Assembly (NCBI GenBank): GCA_946482165.1
Contig: CAMLQS010000346.1
Coordinates: forward strand, 1 to 5,372
Source of the DNA: an uncultured Verrucomicrobiota bacterium
GTDB taxonomy: Bacteria; Verrucomicrobiota; Verrucomicrobiae; Opitutales; Opitutaceae
Direction of reading: 5' to 3'
Length of the DNA: 5,372 nt
The position numbers were made by a program, and so were the translations under genes. Shown piece after piece: positions 1 through 5,372 of this stretch. How positions within the stretch are numbered: position 1 is the first letter of the stretch; the number at the start of each line of letters is the position of its first letter. The notes beneath the pieces are model-generated. The model did not search any database. It was not told the DNA's origin and saw only the letters and a list, made by a program, of their open reading frames with translations.

Positions 1-79
1 CCGTGGCGAAACGGCGGAACCGTTTCTCCGCCCGCCCGTCCCTCTCCGTGGCGAAACGGCTCCGCCGTTTCTCCGCCCG
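1..79. repeat. Tandem pair of hairpin-forming palindromic repeats (REP-like)
   Basis: Two copies of a ~34-base unit begin at 1 and at 46, exactly 45 bases apart. Each starts CCGTGGCGAAACGGC and ends CCGTTTCTCCGCCCG. Each copy folds on itself. In copy 1, bases 5-14 pair with 20-29 (one mismatch) around a 5-base loop. In copy 2, bases 50-60 pair with 64-74 (one mismatch) around a 3-base loop. Stems are conserved while the loops differ, which suggests selection or copying of a structured element. The second hairpin ends only 11 bases before the GTG chosen as the start of gene 1. There is no T-tract, so neither hairpin is a classic intrinsic terminator. The first copy begins at the window edge, so more copies may lie to the left. 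The link to dispersed REP-type elements is inference. Confidence 0.75.
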
Positions 80-85
80 CTCCGC

Positions 86-1240
86 GTGCTCATGGTGAAC
101 GCCTTCCAGCCCCGCCTGCCCGACGACGACCTGCCACTCATGCGTCTTCTCGGCGCGGCGCTCGCCGACGAGGGCGTGCAGGTGGAGTTCGCGCAAACCG
201 CCCGCCCCGATCCGCGTGGCTTCGACCTGGTCCACGTCTGGAACACCGCCTTCCCCTTCCAAACGCTTTCTCAGCTCAATGCGATCCGCGTCGCCGCGCC
301 CGGCATCACCGTCTGTCTCACCCCGCTCTACGCCGACCCGCGCGAAGCCGCCTGGGTCGCCTCGTCGCTCGGAGCCCTGTTCCCCAACGGCTCCGCCGAC
401 TCCCAGACCGAGACCCGCCTCCGCGCCTTCGCCCGCGGCCTCAATCCGGTCTCCGGGGAAACCCGTCCCGCCCCGCGCAGCGTTCATCTGGCCCGCAAGC
501 CCGCCGAGGCCGCCCAAGCCCGCCTCCTCGCGCTCGTCGACCACGTGTTGCCCGCCAGCGGCGCCGAATTGGCGGACCTCCGCCGCGAGCTCGGCGCGAA
601 CCCCGCGCACACGCTCCTGCCCTTCCCGATCGATACCGCGCGACTGCTCGCCGCCACGCCCGACTGGTTCCACGCCCGAAACCCGGCGCGCGATTTCATC
701 CTCTGCGTCGGAGAGCTCGCCCCGCAGAAAAACCAGATCCTGCTCCTCCAGGCCCTGCGCGGCACCGGACTGCCGCTCGTCCTCGTCGGCCACCACCGCA
801 ACAGCGACTACGTCGAGCTCTGCCAGCGCAACGCCACCGCCGAGACGACCTTCATCGAACACCTCGAACCCGACGAACTCGCCTCCGTCTACCGCGCCGC
901 GCGCGTCCACGTCGCGCCGTCCTTCCTGGATTGCCGCTTTCAAACCTCGGTCGAGGCCGCCATCGCCGGCTGCAGCCTCGTCGCCGCCCGTCGCCCGGCG
1001 GAGCAGGAATACTTCGGCAACGTCGCCGTCTACTGCGACCCCGCCGACGTCGCCTCGATCCGCAACGCCGTGATCACCGCGCTCCGCGCCCACCCCCTAG
1101 TCGCCGAGCGCCGTCGCGCGCTTTCCGCGCAACTCGCCGAACGCTGCGACGCCGCCGCCGTGGCGCGTCGCTTGCACGAGACTTACCGCGGCCTTCTCAA
1201 ACGAAACGTCCCCGCGCCCGCCGAGGCCACCGTCGCATGA
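86..1240 (+). CDS. Glycosyltransferase family 4-type (GT-B fold)
   Basis: Predicted to move a sugar from a nucleotide-sugar donor onto a glycan, lipid or protein acceptor at the cytoplasmic side of the membrane. Length is 384 residues, normal for GT4. The N-terminal Rossmann half opens with the strand LMVNAFQP and has VHVWNTAF at 49-56. The donor-binding half contains FILCVGELAPQKNQ (204-217), LVLVGHH (231-237) and the region around 278-290. There the usual E-x7-E pair is D282-x7-E290, and YFGNVAVYCDP (309-319) follows. No signal peptide or membrane segment is seen. The Gly-rich acceptor loop usual after strand 1 is replaced by acidic LPDDDLP (11-17). GTG 86 was chosen because it keeps the strand-1 residues; ATG 92 is the alternative. 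The frame is open leftward through the repeats to the window edge, with no start codon there, so an upstream start is possible. No ribosome-binding site is visible. The family call is firm; donor and acceptor are unknown. Confidence 0.9.
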   Translation: MLMVNAFQPRLPDDDLPLMRLLGAALADEGVQVEFAQTARPDPRGFDLVHVWNTAFPFQTLSQLNAIRVAAPGITVCLTPLYADPREAAWVASSLGALFPNGSADSQTETRLRAFARGLNPVSGETRPAPRSVHLARKPAEAAQARLLALVDHVLPASGAELADLRRELGANPAHTLLPFPIDTARLLAATPDWFHARNPARDFILCVGELAPQKNQILLLQALRGTGLPLVLVGHHRNSDYVELCQRNATAETTFIEHLEPDELASVYRAARVHVAPSFLDCRFQTSVEAAIAGCSLVAARRPAEQEYFGNVAVYCDPADVASIRNAVITALRAHPLVAERRRALSAQLAERCDAAAVARRLHETYRGLLKRNVPAPAEATVA

Positions 1241-2922
1241 GTGACACCCGCCCGCTTGTCGTCCTCGACGCGCCCGGTCGGGCGCGCGAGATCTTTGGCG
1301 ACGCGCCACGGCGGCTCGACCGCCCCGTCGTCCATGCCGACGACCGAGACGCCGACGCCGTCCTCGCGCTGGACCCCGCCGCGATCCTCTTGAGCAGCGA
1401 GTGGACGCACGAATGGCGTCTCGTCTCCGCCGTCGCGCGACGCGCGGGCGTTCCCGTCGTCTACGTCATGGATGGCGTGCTCGAATGGTCCTACGTCTGG
1501 AACAACCTCAGTTTCATCCGCCCCTGGGGCACGATGCTCCAGCCGCTCCTCGCCAGCGATCTCTGCGTCATCGGCCGCCACCCCGCGCGCATCCTCGCCG
1601 CGATGGGTCTCGCGGAACGCATCCACGTCGTCGGCCTGCCGCGCTTCGATTCGCTCCCGCGCGAACGCGTCGTCCGCCCCGGTTCGCGTCCCCGCCTGCT
1701 CGTCGCCACCGCCCGCACCGCCGGCCACGACGTCGAGCAACAGATCATGGCGCGCCGCGCCCTCCGCGATCTGAAGGACTGGCTCGACACCATGCCGCAG
1801 ATCGAGCCCGTCTGGCGAATCGCCGCCGACCTGGCCGAGGACATCGGCGTCATCTCCGACGTGGGCGGCGGATTCTCCGAGGTCCTCTCCTCGTGCGCCG
1901 CTCTCCTCTCCTTCACCTCGACCTGCGTCCTGGAGGCGATGCACAAGGGAGTCCCGGTCGCCCAAATCGACTACCGCGCCGCGCCGCCCTATGTGGCGAG
2001 CGCGTGGGAGATTCGTTGCGCCGATCACATCCCCGGCGTCGTGCAGGAACTGCTTTATCCGCCCCCGCAAAAACTCGCGTGGCAGGACGCCTGTTACGCC
2101 GACGAACTCGAACGCGGTGACTCCACGGCGTCCCTCCTCCGCGTGCTGGTGGAGGCCATCGCCCGCCCGCGCGTTCCCGGCGGTCAACTTCCCCCGCCCG
2201 CGCCAGGACGCCCCGACGGCCGCCTCGATTACCGCCAGGTGCATTCCGAGCTCAGCGCCTTCTCCATCGGCTCGGCGCCGGTGCTCCAATACGAGCTGGC
2301 CGCCGCGCACCACCTCCTCCGCCACACGCGCAACGAAAAGGGCTTTCTCCAGCGCGACGCCATCGAGTTCGCCGAAGCCCTCGCCGGCGCCGACGTCGCG
2401 CGCGCGCGCCATTTTTCGCTCGTCGACCAACTCCCCGGCGCCGGGCGCGAAGGAGAGGCCGCGGTGGAGTTTGTCGGCATCGACGGCCGCGGCGTGCGTT
2501 CGCTCGTGACCGGATCGCCCGCGCGCCTAACCTACGCGATCCCGGGCGGCCGCGCGGGCAAGCTCAGCCTCGCGCTTTCCCTGCATCCCGCCGACTGGAC
2601 GCACCCCGATTCCGGCCCCTGCCGTTTTGTCGTCTCCGCCGACGGGCAGACCCTGCTCGACGCCACGCTCGATCTCCGCGACAGCCCCGAGGACCGCAAG
2701 TGGTGGTGGTTCGAGTTTCCCGTCCCCGCCGTCGCGCACGGCGCGCATACGATCCGCCTGGAATCCGCGGGCGTCGACGGCCACGCCCGCCGCCGCGCCG
2801 TCTGGCGTTCGCCCGCCTTCGTCTGGCTGGAGGAGCCGGATAACGCCGACGCCAGCCCCGGCTTCCGACCCCGTTTTTCCGCCGGCTGCGAATTCTACGT
2901 TCCCGGCCGAACCGTCGCCTAG
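1237..2922 (+). CDS. GT-B-like glycosyltransferase with C-terminal beta-sandwich domain
   Basis: Probable glycan-assembly enzyme of 561 residues. The N-terminal part (about 1-310) reads like a GT-B protein related to the capsule/CDP-glycerol-phosphotransferase type. It has VPVVYVMDGV (72-81), DLCVIGRHPARILAAMG (108-124), VVGLPRFDSL (131-140), RLLVATARTAGHD (153-165), then LLSFTSTCVLEAMHKGVPV (223-241), the latter placed like the donor-site segment of such enzymes. A Pro-rich linker (311-328) and a mainly helical stretch (to about 400) follow. Residues about 407-531 alternate short hydrophobic strands (KLSLALSLH, CRFVVSADG, TIRLESAGVD) in a pattern resembling a carbohydrate-binding beta-sandwich; this is inference. 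The start ATG overlaps the upstream stop as ATGA, implying translational coupling, and GAGG (1223-1226) lies at a usable distance. An open frame running back to 931 lies inside gene 1 and is not used. No signal peptide is present. The exact family is not recognised with certainty. Confidence 0.8.
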   Translation: MSDTRPLVVLDAPGRAREIFGDAPRRLDRPVVHADDRDADAVLALDPAAILLSSEWTHEWRLVSAVARRAGVPVVYVMDGVLEWSYVWNNLSFIRPWGTMLQPLLASDLCVIGRHPARILAAMGLAERIHVVGLPRFDSLPRERVVRPGSRPRLLVATARTAGHDVEQQIMARRALRDLKDWLDTMPQIEPVWRIAADLAEDIGVISDVGGGFSEVLSSCAALLSFTSTCVLEAMHKGVPVAQIDYRAAPPYVASAWEIRCADHIPGVVQELLYPPPQKLAWQDACYADELERGDSTASLLRVLVEAIARPRVPGGQLPPPAPGRPDGRLDYRQVHSELSAFSIGSAPVLQYELAAAHHLLRHTRNEKGFLQRDAIEFAEALAGADVARARHFSLVDQLPGAGREGEAAVEFVGIDGRGVRSLVTGSPARLTYAIPGGRAGKLSLALSLHPADWTHPDSGPCRFVVSADGQTLLDATLDLRDSPEDRKWWWFEFPVPAVAHGAHTIRLESAGVDGHARRRAVWRSPAFVWLEEPDNADASPGFRPRFSAGCEFYVPGRTVA

Positions 2923-2966
2923 AGCCCGTTCCGAACGCGTCGCCAACCTTCGAATACGCCTCCGCC

Positions 2967-4241
2967 ATGCCCATGCTCGCCGCCCCCTCGCCCGCCTCCG
3001 ACCTCCCCTTCGCCGACGGGCCGCTCGCCGCGGAGGCGTTTGCCGGGAAGGCGCCGCGCCGGCATGACTCCATCGACCCCTCGCTCGACGCGTTCCGGCG
3101 CCAGCTGGGCGGGTTTTTCCGGGTCGGCACCCTGCTCCAGCTCGACTGGGCGACGCCCGCGGCGGTCGATCTCGTCTGGCACGATCTGCGCCGGGAGTTT
3201 CCGGTTTCGCGTCGCCTCGCCTCCGGCGAGCACGGCTCACGCCTGCCGTTGAAAGACGATGTCGCGGAGCTGGTCTTCAATCTCGGCAGCCTCGCCACCC
3301 TCGACGACCTCCGCCTCTCCGACGCCCTCGCCGAGCTCGCCCGCCTCGGCGCCGGCCCGGCCTGGATCGCGGTCGAGGCGACGCCCGGGCGCGACCGTGT
3401 CTGGTGGGAAGCCCGTTGCCTCGAGGCCGGCTTCCGCAAACATCCGCTCGCCCACCGCATCGTGCCCTATGAAGACCTCGAGACCGAAGGCGGCGCGATC
3501 GTGCTCGTGTTGGAAAAGCTTCCGCCCGCCGCCGCGCTCGCCCATCCGCTCTCCGTCCTCAAGGCCGAGCGCGACCTCCACATGGACATGCTCCGCGAGC
3601 CCGGCGTCCGTTCCGACGCCCACCTCGCCCGCTACACGCTCGCGCGCGAACTCGTTTCGCCGGGCATGGTGGTCCTGGACGCAGCCTGCGGGCTCGGCTA
3701 CGGCTCGGCCATCCTCGCCGCCGGAACGGACGTCGCGCGGGTCATCGGCGTCGATTGTGGCGACTGGGCGGTGGACTACGCGCGCCGGCACTACTCCGCC
3801 ACGCATCCGGCGACGGAGTTCCACGCCTGCGACGCCACGCGGCTCGCCTTTGTAGCCGACGCGTCGGTCGATCTCGTGGTGAGTTTCGAGACGCTCGAGC
3901 ACCTGCCCAATCCCCTGCGGCTGCTGCGCGAGTTCGCCCGCGTGCTCAAGCCCGGCGGCCGTTTCATCGGATCGGTGCCCAACCTCTGGATCGACGAGCA
4001 CGGGCACAACCCCGTGCCGTATCACCTGCACATCTACGACCACGAGCAGTTCGAGACGCAGGTCGCGGCCTTCTTCGACTGGCGCCGGCTGTTTCGCCAG
4101 AACGCCGGCGGCGGCTGGAAGCGCCCCCAGCCGCGCATCCTTCGGGAGATCCCCTCCTGCCTCCCGACCGAGGAAGATTGCCGCGACGCCGAGTGGTGGA
4201 TCGCCGTCGCGGAAAGCCCGGCGGCCCGCCTGCCTCGATAG
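2967..4241 (+). CDS. SAM-dependent class I methyltransferase with degenerate N-terminal methyltransferase-like half
   Basis: Predicted to methylate a small molecule or glycan using S-adenosylmethionine in the cytoplasm. The protein has 424 residues, long for a single-domain enzyme. The catalytic part is about 200-424. Motif I is VVLDAACGLGYGSAILA (235-251), the acidic residue after strand 2 is D263 in VIGVDCGDW, strand 4 is VDLVVSFETLEHLPNP (301-316), and strand 5 follows LKPGGRFIGSVPN (327-339). The HNPVPYHLHIYD segment (347-358) is typical of Methyltransf_11/23-like proteins. Residues about 90-185 echo the second half of the same fold: LPLKDDVAELVFNLGSL (93-109), ALAELARLG, then WWEARCLEAGFRKHP (146-160). 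A matching motif I is missing there, so this half probably does not bind SAM. The gene lies 44 bases after gene 2 on the same strand, likely in one transcript. ATG 2967 was chosen; ATG 2973 is two codons on. No Shine-Dalgarno sequence is visible. The substrate is unknown. Confidence 0.88.
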   Translation: MPMLAAPSPASDLPFADGPLAAEAFAGKAPRRHDSIDPSLDAFRRQLGGFFRVGTLLQLDWATPAAVDLVWHDLRREFPVSRRLASGEHGSRLPLKDDVAELVFNLGSLATLDDLRLSDALAELARLGAGPAWIAVEATPGRDRVWWEARCLEAGFRKHPLAHRIVPYEDLETEGGAIVLVLEKLPPAAALAHPLSVLKAERDLHMDMLREPGVRSDAHLARYTLARELVSPGMVVLDAACGLGYGSAILAAGTDVARVIGVDCGDWAVDYARRHYSATHPATEFHACDATRLAFVADASVDLVVSFETLEHLPNPLRLLREFARVLKPGGRFIGSVPNLWIDEHGHNPVPYHLHIYDHEQFETQVAAFFDWRRLFRQNAGGGWKRPQPRILREIPSCLPTEEDCRDAEWWIAVAESPAARLPR

Positions 4242-4553
4242 GTTTCGCGTGCTCGCCAGGGAAGCACGATCCCGCGCCGTCGACGAAACACGAGGAACTT
4301 TGCCGGACCAGGTCGGCCGCGGTGAAGATGGGCGGGGTTCGTCGCGGAGAAAGTGAGCGCCCAATCCGGGGCGGCGCGAACCACAGCGGGACGTCGAATG
4401 GCGGGGCCGGCGGGCGCCGCCTCGGCGAGCACTTCCCCCGGGGCGAAAAGAAACGCTGAAGGGGCTGGCCGAGCGGCGATCCTCTTCCCCACCCTTCGCG
4501 CATGTCCGAAATCATCGGCACCATCCGGCCGTGAGTGGATAGAAAACCACTTC
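4242..4553. other. 312-base intergenic stretch, G-rich on the + strand, no convincing gene
   Basis: This gap separates the methyltransferase from the SGNH hydrolase. I see no tRNA, recognised riboswitch or clear sigma-70 promoter. CGTGCT (4248-4253) and AGCACG (4263-4268) can form a 6-bp stem just after the upstream stop, but no T-tract follows, so it is at most a weak terminator. GGTTCG (4336-4341) and CGAACC (4377-4382) form another short inverted repeat. From about 4318 to 4445 the + strand is markedly G-rich, opposite to the C-rich coding strand of genes 1-3. Reading frames cross the region on both strands, but none shows a recognisable motif. The frame of the downstream hydrolase stays open back to GTG 4353, giving a low-complexity Ala/Gly/Ser/Arg-rich stretch that I do not regard as part of the enzyme. 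It most likely holds the promoter and leader of the hydrolase gene, or the remains of a decayed gene. Confidence 0.5.
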
Positions 4554-5354
4554 GTGAATCTCAACGCGCGCAAAACCAAGGCGGACGGCCCGAGCCGCGC
4601 CGAGACGTCGCCCTCCCTCCGCTACGCCCGCTACGTCGCGCTCGGCGACAGCTCCACGGAGGGAGTCGACGATCCCGACGGCGCAGGAGGCTACCGCGGT
4701 TGGTCTCAACGGCTGGCCGAGCGCGTCCATGGCGCCCAAGGCGGCGGCTTGAGCTACGCGAACCTCGCGGTGCGCGGCCTCACCACCGCGCAGGTGCGCG
4801 AGGGCCAGCTCGCCGCCGCGCTCGCGCTGCGCCCGGATCTCGCGACGGTGTTCTGCGGCACGAACGACGTCACGGCGGTGCGCTTCGATGCGGCGCAGGT
4901 GGCGCGCGACATCGAGGACATGCAACGCGCCCTGATCGCGGGCGGCGCCACGGTGCTGAGCTTCACGTTGCCCGACCTCACTCCGCTGATGCCGCTGGCG
5001 CGCCTGATCGCCCCCCGCATCGCGGCGCTCAACCAAGCCCTCGCGCGGGCCTCGCGAAACACCGGCGCGATCCTTGTGGATTTTGCGGCGTATCCGGTCG
5101 CGACGGATCGGCGGCTGTGGAGCGAAGACCGGATCCACGCCAACTCCGACGGCCATGCGCGCATCGCCGAGGCGCTTGCCGAGGCGTTGAAGCTACCCGA
5201 AAGCGACTCCGCCTGGCGTGAGCCCTTGCCTGCGGCCCCGACCCGCACGCGCCGACAGTGGCTGGCGGGGGAGCTGCGCTGGGGGCGCCGGCATCTCCTC
5301 CCCTGGGTCTGGCACGGTCTGCGAGGCACATCCGCGGCGGACGGACGCGAGTAG
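4554..5354 (+). CDS. SGNH/GDSL-family hydrolase (esterase or lipase-like)
   Basis: Predicted serine hydrolase that cleaves or transfers acyl esters; the substrate cannot be read from sequence. From GTG 4554 it has 266 residues. Block I is YVALGDSSTEG (27-37) with nucleophile Ser33. Block II is NLAVRG (70-75) with Gly75. Block III is GTND (102-105) with Asn104. Block V is DRIHANSDGH (192-201), with Asp192 and His195 as the remaining catalytic residues, so the full SGNH set is present. The tail (about 219-264), with ELRWGRRHLLPWVWHGLRG (240-258), resembles a C-terminal extension I associate with SGNH hydrolases of GC-rich bacteria, chiefly actinobacteria. No signal peptide is present, suggesting a cytoplasmic enzyme. 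The start is uncertain. GTG 4554 is the last in-frame start before block I; GTG 4353 and ATG 4398 would add a low-complexity extension, and no good ribosome-binding site supports any of them. Third codon positions use G more often than in genes 1-3. Confidence 0.88.
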   Translation: MNLNARKTKADGPSRAETSPSLRYARYVALGDSSTEGVDDPDGAGGYRGWSQRLAERVHGAQGGGLSYANLAVRGLTTAQVREGQLAAALALRPDLATVFCGTNDVTAVRFDAAQVARDIEDMQRALIAGGATVLSFTLPDLTPLMPLARLIAPRIAALNQALARASRNTGAILVDFAAYPVATDRRLWSEDRIHANSDGHARIAEALAEALKLPESDSAWREPLPAAPTRTRRQWLAGELRWGRRHLLPWVWHGLRGTSAADGRE

Positions 5355-5363
5355 CGCATCGCG

Positions 5364-5372
5364 ATGAACACC
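5364..5372 (+). CDS. Probable first codons of the next gene (cut by window edge)
   Basis: An ATG followed by AAC ACC lies nine bases after the SGNH hydrolase stop, at a spacing typical of genes in one operon. Only three codons (Met-Asn-Thr) are inside the window, so nothing can be said about the product. The call rests only on position and start codon; no Shine-Dalgarno sequence is visible ahead of it. Confidence 0.35.

Noticed and set aside
1..79. Tandem repeats as a CRISPR array
   Set aside because: There are only two copies, each internally palindromic, with an 11-base gap between them; there are no spacer-length unique segments.
931..1236. In-frame N-terminal extension of gene 2 back to 931
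   Set aside because: The extra 102 residues are Arg/Pro-rich nonsense overlapping the glycosyltransferase in another frame. ATG 1237 with the ATGA overlap is a far better start.
1183..2430. Long minus-strand open frame (415 codons) opposite gene 2
   Set aside because: It is antisense to a gene with recognisable motifs. Its translation has no family motif and is rich in Gly/Ala/Arg/Asp/Glu, as expected for a shadow frame in GC-rich DNA.
4248..4268. Hairpin after the methyltransferase as an intrinsic terminator
   Set aside because: The stem is only 6 bp with a 9-base loop and no T-run follows, so it is not distinguishable from chance in this composition.
3237..4364. Long minus-strand open frame (375 codons) opposite the methyltransferase
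   Set aside because: It lies opposite clear methyltransferase motifs and has no recognisable domain, so it is explained by high GC.
4353..4553. N-terminal extension of the SGNH hydrolase from GTG 4353
   Set aside because: The 67 added residues are low complexity without signal peptide or domain, and GGAG at 4346-4349 is only three bases from the GTG. The SGNH core begins well after 4554. Not fully excluded.

Overview
The window is very GC-rich (roughly 70% by eye). It holds four complete genes, all on the + strand, plus the likely first codons of a fifth at the right edge. Start sites mostly lack a clear Shine-Dalgarno sequence. The first three genes have C-dominated third codon positions. 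A tandem palindromic repeat sits just upstream of gene 1. These traits would fit a GC-rich Gram-negative such as a verrucomicrobium of the Opitutaceae type, but this is an impression of style, not a demonstrated assignment. No rRNA, tRNA, transposase or other phylogenetic marker is present.

Layout. Positions 1-79 carry two copies, 45 bases apart, of a hairpin-forming repeat. Positions 86-1240 encode a family-4-type glycosyltransferase. Positions 1237-2922 overlap it by four bases (ATGA) and encode a larger protein with a GT-B-like N-terminal half and a predicted beta-sandwich C-terminal half. After a 44-base gap, 2967-4241 encodes a protein with a canonical class I SAM-dependent methyltransferase domain at its C-terminus and what looks like a degenerate second copy of that fold at its N-terminus. 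Positions 4242-4553 form a 312-base stretch with no convincing gene. Positions 4554-5354 encode a cytoplasmic-looking SGNH/GDSL hydrolase. An ATG at 5364 probably opens the next gene.

How the genes fit together. Two glycosyltransferase-type enzymes and a methyltransferase, packed head to tail with translational coupling between the first two, look like a fragment of a surface-glycan or glycoprotein-decoration cluster. In such a cluster sugars would be transferred and the product or a precursor methylated. The SGNH hydrolase could add or remove acyl groups on the same product, but the 312-base gap and its different codon-third-position balance mean it may be a separate unit.

I found no defence system, CRISPR array, toxin-antitoxin pair or clearly new system here. 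The items most worth a second look are the palindromic repeat abutting (and possibly read into) gene 1, the unusual active-site motif of the glycosyltransferase, the composite architectures of genes 2 and 3, and the unexplained G-rich gap.
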